Below are positions 10,851 through 22,842 of a stretch of DNA of 64,000 bases, piece by piece. The notes beneath the pieces were generated by a model, which saw only the letters and a program-made list of their open reading frames with translations, had not been told where the DNA came from and did no database searches. The DNA is from Crocodylus rhombifer (lineage: Eukaryota > Chordata > Crocodylia > Crocodylidae): assembly GCA_038503035.1 (NCBI GenBank), contig JAVSML010000048.1, positions 186,001 through 250,000 of the forward strand, written 5' to 3'. The translations under genes were made by a program, and so were the position numbers. Position 1 is the first letter of the stretch. Every line of letters starts with the position of its first letter.

Positions 10851-13800
10851 GATATCACATTGTACCCTTTCGTTATGCGTAGCCCATGCTAAAAATCAAT
10901 GTTCTGAGATATTAGCAATATAGAGAAAAGTTCATGAATATTCAAAAGGGAAAATTCTCCAATTTCCCCAAGTAGCAACAACTAGAACAAAATATTCTGA
11001 AAGTCCATCTTCAGGAGCCAAACTCTGATCCAACACAGATGTAGCTACATACTGTAAATGGGGGAGATTAAAGTTATATATTGTTTCTCTTTCCTTATCA
11101 TTCTTAACATTTTTGAGCATTTTTATGGGCTAGCCACATCTTGTTTGCTTGTATGAATGTAAATGTACATATAAATGAATACTTTTGGTCAAGGTCTGGC
11201 TTTCTCCTAGCATAAACTGGACATTTCCATCTAAGGTTCAAAGGGTAAAATGAGCTAAACCACACATTTTCAGAGCTATTGAACTGCATAATAAAGAAAA
11301 TATGCAGCCTAAGCTTATTGCTTCCAGTTTAACAACGGAAATAAATGCTTATTTTGCATGGCTAAGAACTACAGGCGATCCACTTTTACTTCATTTGAAA
11401 TGTCTTATGAAATACTGACTCAAGAGCTTGTATGCAAATTTGAGCATGTTTGTGGGAGAAAAATGAAACCTAAGATGGATTGTAGCTCCCATTGAAGTGA
11501 GTGCCAAACCTGGTTAGCTTCAGTGGGAACAGGAAGCGGCTGCTCCTCCAAATACACGGGCTGCCTCAATGGACTATGGTCTGCAGAAATCCCGGGAATC
11601 CAAGGGAAGAATTCCCACTCGGACTCCGGTTACCGAAACCCTCCGTCCCCAAAATAGCCAGCGTGGCTCTCCACAAATACTCTCTGCAGGACAAGAGAAA
11701 TGCCGCTTGGATCTGTATAACTGAAGATGCAGCATATCCGGCCCAGTCCTGCCCTTTCTAGAAATTAACCCATCATTGATGGACCTTAATTTTTACAGTG
11801 CAGAAAAACGCTTGAACAAAACCCGAGTAGGTACAAGGCTTACAGTTAACATTTGCTAGTTTTTCCTAACACTTTCGGGCAACTATGTTACTTGGAAAGC
11901 ATCTCTTAGTTACCACCTACAATACTAAGGGCAGCTGCCTATTCTGTAGTCACCTTGGCTAGTTAATCGGTAAGACAAAATGAAGGAAGTTTTAAAGGGA
12001 CTCACTCCAACAGATTCCTGTTGTGGGTTCAATGCCCTTTCAAGGGGAAAGGGAAAGCTCTTTCCTAGGGCTCCCTAAGATACAGCCTTTTTCAGTCTCC
12101 CCCTCCTGAGAAGACCCCCCAAAGCCTGCTCTAGTGTGGTTTCACAACAGGCTTGGAGAACATGGCTCTTCTCCGACCGTGGCTCCCCAGCGATCCATAG
12201 CATCCCCCCCGCCCACCTGTGTGGTCAGCTCCCAGAAAGGAAGGGGTGTTTCCTTCTTTAAAAAGGAAGGGTCCAAATGCCAACAGACAAACCATCCAAA
12301 CAAAGAGTCTTTATTGTGCCAGTCCCGTCCCCTCTGTCCCCCCCAAGACCTAGCCTTTCTCTGGTCTGTCCTCCCTGGAATGACGCTTTTTCCACCTCTG
12401 GCTCTCAGAGCCTTACTCTGTCCTTTAGCCCAGTCAGCCATGCTTGCAACAAAAATAAGAACAAAACTATCGTGTTTACCTGTGGACAACACTCGCCCCA
12501 TGCAATGAAACATTATGTCCCAGAGAACGAATCGGGGCCAGACTGGATGAAAAGGGCATATAGATGTCCTGCTTATGAAACGACTTACAGCAAAGTATGT
12601 TCATGTGGATCAGCCTCCCCAAAGCGTTCCCAAGAAGTATCAGCTAGACCTCAGCCCACTCGCACCTTTTCGTCATAATTCCCATTTCTGATTCTCCAAA
12701 TGTGGAAAGAAAACTGCTGGGATAGCTGGCACCTACAACGGCTGTCATTGGTGCGAAAATAATTGACCACATGACGTGTCGGAGTTATGCAAGGGAAGTT
12801 TCCTGCATGATCCAGACGCACCCATTTTCAGCTGAAAAAGATGTCTGGCAGCAGAAACGAAGTAATAGTTGTACACCAATAATCGTACAAACTTACTCAC
12901 ATTTGCCATGAAAACAGCAGGGGCCACTCCCTTATTGCATAATGTTTGTGTCACTTGACAGCAATGCTCATGCAACTATGCAAAATATTATGTTATTTAA
13001 TTGTATAATGAACGATGTAACTCCAAAGAGAAATGTGATTAATGAAACAGCATATAACCCACCCACCTCAAAAATATCATATTACTCTCCACTTGGGTTA
13101 CTCGAAAATCATGTCTGGAAAATTGTCCTATCAAGTTCTGTAAGGGAGAAGGAAAAAGAAGATGCTTATTTAGCAATTGGTGGACATTCCTGGAATTTGC
13201 TGAAAAAGAGTCTTCTCCTGCCTTCAAACAGGAGAGTTTGAGAAACTTCTTTGTTTACCATGCAAGCTCTACGAGTTAACAATTAGGACTACACTGGGAA
13301 TTCATTTGAAATCCAAAGGCAGACGTGGTAGAAGATAAAGAGCCTTGTATTATGCAGAGTGCTGAGAAAAGAGCAGGGGTGAATTAACAAGCGGGTTATA
13401 CCTAGAGATGAAGACGTTCAAAAGCGTAACATCAACTCTGAAATGCAAAGGAACCGCCCAGGATTGAAAGGAAGAGAAGAAGAGAACACACGACTCCGCC
13501 ATGGACACTGACTTGGGTTCGGGGAGCACTGTGGATGGAGGAGACACATCTGTCTTTAGATGCACTGGGGGGATTGGCTGTATCGTTAAATGCAGGATTC
13601 CTTACTTAAGACATTGGATTCTTTAATAAAGTTAAAAAAATAGCCATGTCTGGATAAGCCCCTGCAGTTTTGTCTATATTGAGTAGTAATGGCCTCTTAA
13701 CCAGTCCTCTCCACCATGGTATGGTCTTACGTGACATCCCAGGGACTTTTTTGTCACTACCTTCAAGTGTATTTTTTGTGGTAGGTGCAAATGGTTCTTA

Positions 13801-13870
13801 CCAACTACCTTCTCTAACAGCTCCTGGTGCTTGTGCTTTCCCTATCTAAGAGCTGAGAAGCATGATTGAG
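10851..13870. other. Intergenic sequence, nothing recognised
   Basis: No host exon or classified repeat seen. Open frames around 12134-12678 overlap on both strands and lack family motifs. Confidence 0.5.
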
Positions 13871-13871
13871 A

Positions 13872-15120
13872 ATCACAGAATGACAGAAAATTCGGGAGGT
13901 TGCATCTAGTCCAACCCCTGCTCAAAGCAGGACCAGCCCCAACTACATCATCTACGATCTACTCCCCTCTTGCCAGCACGGAGACGGAAAAGGATCTTGG
14001 AGTCGTCATTGACTCCACGATGAACATGGGCCGGCAGTGCGGGGAGGCAGTCAAGAAGGCCAACCGTACCCTGTCATGCATCCACAGATGCATCTCGAGC
14101 AGGTCCAGGGAGGTGATCCTCCCCCTCTATGCGGCACTGGTCAGGCCGCAGCTGGAGTACTGCGTCCAGTTCTGGGCGCCACACTTCAAGAGGGACGTGG
14201 ACGATATGGAAAGAGTTCAGAGGAGGGCCACTCGTATGATCAGGGGTCAGCAGGGCAGGCCTTATGAGGAGAGGCTAAGGGACCTGAACCTGTTTAGCCT
14301 CCACAAGAGAAGGTTAAGGGGGGACCTTGTGGCCTGCTACAAACTGGTCAGGGGGGATCAGCAGGTATTGGGGGAGTCCCTGTTCCCCCGTGCGCTGCCA
14401 GGAGTGACCAGGAATAACGGTCATAAGCTGGCAGAGGGTAAATTTAGATTAGATATTAGGAGGCGCTACTTCACAGTCAGGGCGGCTAGGGCCTGGAACC
14501 AGCTTCCAGGGGAAGTGGTGCAGGCTCCTAGCCTGGGGATTTTTAAAAGGAAGTTAGATGAGCACCTTGCCGGGGTCATCTGACCCCGGTGCTCTTTCCT
14601 GCTCAGGCAGGGGGTCGGACTAGATGATCTACCTAGGTCCCTTCCGACTCTAGCTACTATGAAACTATGAAACTATCCCAGCCAAGGCTTTGTCTACCCG
14701 GGTCTTAAAAACTTCCGGGATTGCAGAGTCTGCAACCTCTCTGGGTAACCTGTCCCGGTGTTTTACTACCCTCCTAGGGAGAAAGTTTTTCCTGATATCC
14801 AACCTCAACCTCCCTTGCTGCAACTTGTGACCTTTGTTCCTTGTCCTGTCTTCTGCCCCCATTGAGAATAGTCCAGCTCCATCCTCTCTGGACCCCGCTG
14901 CGGGGAGTTACAGGCTGCTGTTCAATCCCCCTCCATCTTCTCTTCTCCAGATTGAATAAGCCCAGTTCCCTCAGCCTCTCTTCACAAGTCCTGTCCCCCA
15001 GCTCCCAAACCATTTTCGTTGCCCTCTGCTGGACTCTCTCCAATTTGTTCACATCCTTTCTGCAGCGGGGGGCTCAAAACTGGACACTACTCCAGATGTG
15101 CCCTCACAAATGCCAAATAG
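13872..15120 (-). mobile_element. Older CR1 fragment split by a younger CR1
   Basis: The 3' end (13872-13952, GAATCACAGAATGACAGAAA) is separated from its continuation (14677-15120, CCCAGCCAAGGCTTTG) by the 13953-14676 insert. The right part encodes, on the minus strand, [10 protein letters not shown] and [11 protein letters not shown] motifs of the CR1 ORF2 C-terminus, in two frames. Confidence 0.9.
13953..14676 (+). mobile_element. Young 5'-truncated CR1 nested in an older CR1
   Basis: An uninterrupted frame (to the stop at 14581-14583) gives the ORF2 C-terminus: E-K-D-L-G-V-V-I-D, C-I-H-R-C-I-S-S-R-S, R-P-Q-L-E-Y-C-V-Q-F-W-A-P and R-L-D-I-R-R-R-Y-F-T-V-R. The 3' UTR holds GGTCCCTTCCGACTCTAGCT and a tail of ATGAAACT repeats. 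It is the same subfamily as 38.1-40.6 kb. It is too short to mobilise itself. Confidence 0.95.
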
Positions 15121-18100
15121 AGGAGACAATTTGTTTGGCAATATATTGTATTTGAATTTGTTTGATAATATATTTTATTGACCCAACTATATTCTGTCTA
15201 TAAACAGACAGAATAGGTTCAGAGGCTATTGCCTTAAGCAAAGCTGAATGTAAAGAAAATTGCGATGCTGAAACAACCAGTGTGAATTTGGGGATGTCTT
15301 ATTTTGTGGTACGATGACTGGGTCATGTCTCACATACTTAGGATGCTACTTCATGGCTGACTGCTGTGGGATGGGCACTTTAACCCTGACCTAAGATTTC
15401 CAGTGGGAATGCAAAAGCCCAAGCACATTTGTTCCTTGCTCAAGTTCATGATCTGCTGCTTTGAATACCTGGAGTAAAGCAAGAATAGCGTATAACACAG
15501 GACAACACGCAGGAGGGCGTCACTGAAATTAGTCCGGATTGGGAGGCAATAAGCAAAGGAAAAACACTGAAAACTCCTTCAGCTCTCCTTGCCTCTTCCC
15601 TCTGTCGGGCGGCACGGCTTCCAGTAATGGCAACACGAGTTGCACCTACGCGGGGCAGAATGGACACTTGCGTTTAATTACCACCCCGTGCATGCTCCGA
15701 GGGAGGCAGGTTCATTAAGGGGATGTAGAGCGCGTGGTGTCTTTTTTTCCCCCCACTGCCTCTTTTATAAACTGGCTTAGTCTTGGGTGTTGTGCCTTAA
15801 GCAAGCCCATTCATGGAGCGTCTGCCTGGTGCCTCCTTTGTGTCTTCACCAGCTGCTGCTGTCCCCAAGACCCTCCCCGTGTCTCCCTAAGCACAAAGGG
15901 GACCGCGTACTTAGGCTTAATTAACCCGCTTCTGGATTTTACATGTGGCTGGCTAGAGAGGATGCATGTCTTCCCCGGTACTCCTCCTCCCTATCACAGA
16001 TCTTAGATTGGACTAAGACCTTTGCTGGAGCGGGGAAGGGGCTATAAACCCACATACTTCCCTATGTAGGGAAGGTAAGATATCCAGATGATATACTCTG
16101 CCCACCCAGGTTATTGGGCCCGTAGGGCTGGAGCTATGGGTGACTAGGGAATTAGAGAAAAATCTGGGTGCACAATTTGGTTTGAACTGAGTGTCCATTA
16201 AAACAATGGGACATAACTGCTAGAGCAGCAAGTCACCAAGATGAACTTTGTTGCCATAAGGTGTAGCATGGAGTGTGTTTTTAAGTTGGAGGGATTCTCC
16301 TTCTACCCCATGACAGACTATACATTTTACTTTTTAGTGTATTATTGTGCGCAAAATGTCAGGTGCCTTTTGATAACTTCTGTAAGCACTGTTAGACGTT
16401 CCTGATCCTCAGACTGGCAGTGTGGAAGATGATTAAGAAAAGCTATTTCTGATGGGGAAATTCCCCAATGTCTGCATCTTGCTAAATGGTTTATCATTCT
16501 TACCCAGTCTGGGTGGTGGCAACAGCAGGGTGTTGAATTTGTGGGCAAAAGCGTTCCTCTTTGGGTTCATCCAGCTGGATTTATCAATAAGAGTAAAATG
16601 CAGTTATTTAGTCTAAATAGAAGTATATTTAGTGGCTTAAAATGTGTTGTTGATACGGCCATTATTGCATCATGCTGCTGCATGGCAGACGTTAGCTCAC
16701 CTTCCGTCTGATGCATCCCGTCACACAGCTGTATATACATTACCAGTCTCAAAGCACTTTCTTCCCTCCCCAGTCAGTTTTAATCAACTAATTTCTTAGC
16801 AGGAAGAAGTTTTCCCACCCCCAGCCTTACCCATCTGAATGACGAGAAATACTGCAAAGAAGTGCTAAGTAACTCTACAGCTCCTGCTTGTAATTAAAGC
16901 CATGATGTAGCAGAGTCAGGAAGGGTGGCAGAAGGTGGGAGGTGCACTGGCACTGAAAACAAGTATGACTTCAATAAGTAATTTTCAGCGTAAACTCATC
17001 TCTTTCTTGAACATAATCCGACAGATCAGAAGTCATTTTTGCTTTATTCTAAATATTTCTGCTGTCACTTATGACAGAGAAGCAGCAGGTGCACATGGTA
17101 TGGGTGCACATTGCAGGAAAAATACTTAACATATACGATAAAACGGCAGGGAAGTCACTTTGCTTAGGGGCTGAGGTTCTGGATGCCATTGAGGTTCCTG
17201 GTTGTGTCATATGTTACAACAGTTTCATTGCCAACAGTGCGAGGATCACTTCCTTAGGCAGGAGGTCCAGGAGAGGAGAGGTCTGATGGAAAAGGGAATA
17301 AAGAAACCACTACAACAATTGTGAGTCAGTCATTGGAGACGGCTGGATTTATATGGGAAGCAGAGCTTCCCTATTCCAGCTTGCTTTACCAACAGGTTCT
17401 GCTAAGAGGACTGTAAGGAAGATTCAACGGAAAGGTGAAGATTAAGACAAAAACGCTAGTTTTGTGGAAATCAAAGTTGCTGTAAAATCCATATGGTCAC
17501 TCTATGGAGGAGCATTCAGCTCCTTTGCGCTGGCAATCATGGAGCAGAATACCAGCACGCCTATTCCTCCAGCAAAGCTAGCTGTGTTAGGGGCAAGAGG
17601 CAGCAACAAAAATACCAGACCTTTCTCTCCATTTAATTACCTCCTCATACAGCAGATCTGGTGCCCTCCACTCATGTAACACCTCCGTGCATACAACCAC
17701 CACTTTCCTGTTCAGTTTTGCTGGCAATTCCACTAATAGACCTTAAATGTCAGCGTTGTTATTCACAAATATCACGCCACGAGTTTCCCTTCAGACCTCT
17801 TTTTCCTCAAAGAAAGACTCCAGTCCCTCATTTCCCGACTTGAACTAAGTGAATCCACCTGCCAGTATGACCCAGCCATAATGATCCTGCCAGGTTCAAC
17901 TGCCTGATGACAGAAAGGCTCAGGAGATGAGCTATATATTGCCATGCAAGCCTTCAGTCTACAAAGTATGACACCAAGCTACCAGGAAAACTCAGTCTGC
18001 ACCGTTCATTCTTTTTAGGTAGCAATCTTGAGTCTTTCTGCCTCCAGAACCAATTCAGTAGCATTTCTGTAAGTAATTTCTACAGAAACTGAGGGGACAG

Positions 18101-18930
18101 ATGATATGCTTTTATGCATCTTACACAGAATTTAACTGCCTTCTTGCTATAGCTAGGTGGAGTCTCTCCAGCACTGTGCAACATACTCACTGTTTTGGAT
18201 TTGCTGACCCTGCAAACAGATTGATTTGGTTAATAGTTGAGCATTAGCTTGGTGCATTTCTGAAAGTGAGTTGTGTTTTCTTGGCTGCTGCTGGGCTGGT
18301 TTCTGCACAGACACTTCCATTGTTATACAAGACAGAACAAATAATGTTCTCTGCCCACATCCTTGCTTATTTGTTGGCCCCTTTTGTGAATAAAGTATAT
18401 GTTTCCCCCAAAAAGTAATTGTTGGAGCTCTGCATCCAGCTGTTAACAGCTGGGCATGTTGGTGACTGGATGCTGTGCTGTTCCCTGTGCAACCTTTGCA
18501 CGTGGCATCTAGAATATCTGAGTTTGACAAGAGAAATCTGTCACTGGATGTACCTTGCCCCCATAGGCTTCCCGTACAGTAGGCTTCACTACTGAACTGT
18601 CGTTTGTGGGGAGGGGAGTAGGGCCCAGAGCAGGGGGATTGTAAATGGATTTTACAAACCAAGTATTCCTAATTGCAAAATGATTCTGCCAAAAACCCTG
18701 CAGATTTTGGCTCCTCAAACATGAAAAGTTACTGGAGAAAATTGATGGGGGTATTTCTTTACCTCTCCTCCCGGTAAATGTGGTAGCTTCACCTGATTCT
18801 TGTTAATGGAAGGCATATCTTTCATGGCCTGAGTTTCTGGATGGCTAGGTATTGGTTTGGGAATCCCAAAGGAAGCCCAGACCATTTTTTTCAATGGAAA
18901 ACTTAGACAAGGAAAGTTTATTGCATACTC
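15121..18930. other. Intergenic sequence, nothing recognised
   Basis: Mostly unique-looking AT-rich DNA. No coding exon, RNA gene or named repeat was found. Confidence 0.5.
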
Positions 18931-18934
18931 CCTG

Positions 18935-19240
18935 TGACCTTAGTCTCTTTTGAAGATGAAAGGAGCAATGGCCATAAACTGTTGGAGGATGGATTCAGGT
19001 TGGATGTAAGGACGAACTTCTTTACAGTGTGGGTGACCAGAAGCTGGAGCAGACTTCCTTCCCCAGGATCAGCTCCAGGTGGCGGGAAGTGGATACAAGG
19101 CCATATGAGGCAGGCAGTGCCCTGGCTCTCCCACTTGCAGATGAGCTATTCCCTTTCAGCCGTGTCTCATTACGGGTAGGGTTTGCAGAAGGGCCAAACG
19201 GACCTTAGTCTCCTTTGAAGATGAGAGGGCCAATTTCCAT
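18935..19240 (+). mobile_element. Decayed CR1 C-terminal fragment with a local direct repeat
   Basis: 18961-19060 reads R-S-N-G-H-K-L-L then F-R-L-D-V-R-T-N-F-F-T-V, the CR1 ORF2 C-terminal motif. The block GACCTTAGTCTC(T/C)TTTGAAG occurs at 18936 and again at 19201. Confidence 0.7.
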
Positions 19241-20234
19241 CTGAACACGTAAGATAGTTCTGAAAATGGAAGAGAGTCCAAAGCGCTTGTGCCTCTTAGA
19301 AAAGGTGATCCAAGGTGGGCTTTGGCTCAGTTGCTCTCGGTCTTTATAAACACTTTAAACTCCGCTGGCGTGTGGCTCGGTTGTTATTACGTGAGCAAAG
19401 CTGCTGCCTTGCACCTCATGTATGGTCACTGATTTCATTGCACAGTGTGGGTAATTGGGTAACTTTTGGCAGCCACTTTGCACATGTGTAATTGGCTGGC
19501 TAGGTTCAAAGAGAAATCCCAGCTTCCCCAGTCAAATCAAGGACCAGGAGACTCCCTAGTAATATCACAGCTGCAGTTTGTACCCTTGGCAGAACAGAGG
19601 GACAAAGACCAGCCTTTGATTTCTCCTAGATCTCCCCAGTCTGTGAAATAACCTGAATAACCTAGAAATCTTCCAGTTTATTTCAGCTGAAGAAACAGCA
19701 GGCTTTATTCTGAGTTCCGCTTAGTTTCTGGAACGGCCGCGGTTTCCCCGGCTTGTCTGAACACAAAGACTACGTTCAGGTAGGATATAATTGTAACTCT
19801 TCCGCCAGGCGCTAGTCGGCAGTAACAAGAGCGGGGTTCAAATTTTGGGGCACCCAGTAAGTTTTCACTGTGGCTCGAGCCCCCTCCCAGAAATCTGGGA
19901 TCGTTGCATTTGGCTGGGGTGTCCTGTATAAGCAACCCCCCCTCCCGGCTAGCCGTGCACACACAGAGGACAGATTTAGTACAGGAAACAAAGGTAAGGA
20001 AAATGCCAAACACAATCTAAAACACTACCAACTACAAGGCATAGTCTACAGGTTGCACCCTCTTGGGGAGGCTTCACCCATGCCCAGCAATCCAGGACTT
20101 GGGGCTCACCCAAAAGGCAGCTCCAAGGGCCTGCACCCATATACCTGCCCTTCAGCAATGGGCTGGAGAGAGGGACCCACACTGGAGAGTCCTTTGAGTT
20201 GCTCCTTGGGTTTGCTGCATCGCGGGGAGCGCAG

Positions 20235-20659
20235 TAGGCCTGTGCAGAGCCCCCCATGCAGCGTGGGGCAGTGGGGGGCAGCAGGGATCACCTCCCCACC
20301 CCCCTTGCCGGCAGCACCCAGTGAGCACCAGGGCTTTTCTTTAAAGGGTGGGAGCTGGAGTGGGCAGGGCAGCCTTGTGGGGGCTGGGGGAGTAGGGGGT
20401 GGGGAGGCTGGCAGGGGGTCTCCCACCCTGCTCCCCCGCCCCTAGTACTTGCCCACTTGGAGTCAGCTGCAGTTCCCTGCTGCAGCCACCGGGGGCTGCC
20501 CAAATCATCAAAGCTCTCCAAATATTTTCTGAAGATTTGGGGAGCTTTGAATCGATTCAGACCTTTAAATAGGTCCCCTGATTTGACTCAGATTCGGCCA
20601 CCAAATCCGGCCAAATCTCCTTCTAACCGAATCACCACATGACGCTTTGCACAGCCCTA
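20235..20659. mobile_element. Non-autonomous hAT-type element with near-perfect 8-bp TSD
   Basis: The left end TAGGCCTGTGCAGAGC and the right end ...GCTTTGCACAGCCCTA (reverse complement TAGGGCTGTGCAAAGC) are inverted. Flanking 8-mers are GAGCGCAG (20227-20234) and GAGTGCAG (20660-20667). The interior is GC-rich on the left and has AATCGATTCAGACC and TCCGGCCAAATC blocks on the right. No transposase is encoded. Confidence 0.75.
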
Positions 20660-20739
20660 GAGTGCAGGTCCTTCTGCGTCACAAGGGGCCCCTCGTTGCT
20701 CCCTGAGAAGCTGTAGGGTGCCGATCCCCACGTCCACAT

Positions 20740-21960
20740 GGTGGCTTTGAGGGGTTAGCTACAACTTTCGTCAGCATATCACACCCCAGAACTCCTAGTC
20801 CCAATCCCAGCTCTGTTGGGGCAGAAAACTGCAGAAAAACTCACAGAAGGGCCAGCCAAACCGCAAAAGGGTCTAAACTGCAGCTAGCGCCCAACCACAC
20901 TGCTTGGTTGGGACAAAGAGCTACAAAAGCAACAACATGTGCCAGGCTCAAAATGTGCTAGGCCCCAAGCCAGGTCGAAATGTGCAGCAAACATACAGTG
21001 GGGCTCGGCTACACAGTTACGCGGAGATGCAACAGCTGTAAAACAACAAAAGGGAGACTTGGGCCTGTCCTGCAGCCTGGACATTGAGGGTGTTTATACA
21101 TGTGCTTGGGGGAGCACTTTAATTAAAGCACCAGGAGTGTCACGTGTATCAGCATCCTCGTGCTGAAAAATGGCAGCGGGGGCACTTTAACTAAAGTTTG
21201 TCGAACGAGCTGTAGTTAAAGCGCCCCCACTGTCATTGTTCACCGCGAGGACGCTGATACACATGACACTGGAGTCGGCTGGAGCGTGTAATTACAGTGT
21301 GTCGGAGCAGCGTCGCTGCATGTGTATAGGCACCCACAGTTATGCTGAGACATCACAGCTGTGAATCAACCGAAAGTGGGCCAGGGCTATGCCGGACAAG
21401 AACTGCCAGAACTCCCTTTGCTTTGGGGATTAATACCCGCACAGCATTATCCCACTCAAGGCCTTAAGCCTAGCTCAGATCTGCCAGGCCTTTAATTCTG
21501 GTCAAAACTGCCAGCAAGACATACAGCTGGGGCTCAGCCACACAGCTTGGCTGAAACCAAAAGAAGTTGCGACAGCAACTAAAACGTGCCAGGCTCTCAG
21601 CCCTGGCCCAAAGCGCGCCAGCAAAACTGTCAGGCTCCAACCCTCGCTAATCTGTTCCTGGGATTAATACCCCCTGGGTATTATCCCACTCGAAACCTAG
21701 ACAAACAGAAGGGGAAAGAAGAGGGAGAGAATAGGGGTCTCAAGCCCTGAGACAGACTGTCTTTCCCTTCGCATAGCTTCAGTTCGCTTCTCAGTGAAGA
21801 AGAGGGAGCCCCCCCACCCTGCATGGGGAGCAGTTTCTCCAGCTCCCAATCTAGATTTTTAGGTCTCAGCAGCCCCAGGAGAAAAAAAGAGAGACCTGCG
21901 TCCTAGCTGAGAAGTTTTATGTACCTGGCGTGACGTCGCATAAGCTTTTCCAACCAGGGC
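20740..21960. repeat. Unclassified degenerate repeat region around a hairpin MITE
   Basis: CAGCAAACATACAGTGGGGC (about 20987) recurs as CAGCAAGACATACAGCTGGG (about 21511), and GGGATTAATACCC appears near 21426 and 21659 followed each time by ATTATCCCACTC. This suggests two diverged units of about 0.5 kb, the first interrupted by the MITE. The class is unknown. Confidence 0.5.
21088..21335. mobile_element. Long-hairpin MITE, copy 1
   Basis: Terminal inverted repeats GGGTGTTTATACATGTGC and, reversed, GGGTGCCTATACACATGC. The interior folds on itself: TCACGTGTATCAGCATCCTC pairs with the complement near 21247-21265, and GGGGGCACTTTAACTAAAG with CTGTAGTTAAAGCGCCCCC. About 248 bp, no coding capacity. 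Confidence 0.8.
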
Positions 21961-22246
21961 TTGCCCTGATTACAGCTTTTTCTCTTAACCAATTCATTTT
22001 TTAAAAAAGGACACTGCCCTGTTAGCCAATTAGGCTAGGGGTCTGCTGCCTCCTGCTTACGTGACTGGCCCCCATGCCCTTCTGTTTACACTGAGCAACA
22101 AGGCAATCCCCAGACAATAGGCCTAACAAAAGCCCCAGGTATCTGCCTACGTGCAGTATCTCCTCTCCCTTCCAGCTTACCCAAGCAGGGGAGAGAAAAC
22201 AAGATCTGATACTCAAATATGGAAGACAAGGGTACATGCAGCACAG

Positions 22247-22251
<5 letters not shown>

Positions 22252-22283
<32 letters not shown>
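22252..22283. repeat. (AC)n microsatellite
   Basis: About sixteen AC units in a row. Confidence 0.97.
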
Positions 22284-22288
<5 letters not shown>

Positions 22289-22699
22289 TTAACTAAAACC
22301 ATATACAACAACATACCTAACAATGGCTTGTACATTTGGTGTGGGTTACATAATAAATCAGCTATCACCTAGCATCATCCAGCTGTTTTCAGGCTCTGCT
22401 TTGGATATTTCCCTGGCTTGATGCTAAGGATGCATGCTAGATCTTGTTCTAAAAGTGTATTATGAAGCACTCTCTTTCTAAGCTTCAGGAAAGGGCAGAG
22501 GGGAGGGAGAGGAAGCTGGAAGTGAGTTGGTGCATCATGAGCTTCCCCACATGTTGGTCAGATGCTTTTGTATCTCTTTCTGTTGTGTGCAGACTTTGCA
22601 GGTTTGGTTGCTTCTAGTTGTTTGTAGTTTCAGAGTGTTTTGAAGATATCCAGAGCAATCTTGAGAGAGAGGATGGAGTTACCAGGGCAGAGGGCACTT

Positions 22700-22842
22700 A
22701 GAAATGCAAGTTCAATTGTCAGCTCAGGCACAGACTTCCTATGTGGCCTTGTGCAAATTGCTTAATTTGCTCTTGTGCCTTAGTTTCATGTCAGCAGGTG
22801 AGCTGATACTTCACCAGCTCATGGGGATTATGTGAGAACAAC
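22700..22842 (+). repeat. MIR SINE fragment
   Basis: TATGTGGCCTTGTGCAAATT, then TGCCTTAGTTTC and GGGGATTATGTGAGAAC follow the order of the MIR core and 3' half. Confidence 0.7.

Noticed and set aside
12134..12678. Overlapping frames of 123-133 codons on both strands
   Set aside because: No domain, no splice partners and no conserved motif. Frames on opposite strands overlap fully, so at least one is spurious and neither is supported.
20106..20445. Pro/Gly/Ser-rich open frames on both strands
   Set aside because: They fall in the GC-rich left part of a hAT-type element and its flank; composition explains them.
22022..22282. Cys/Val-repeat open frame
   Set aside because: It is a translation of the (AC)n microsatellite.
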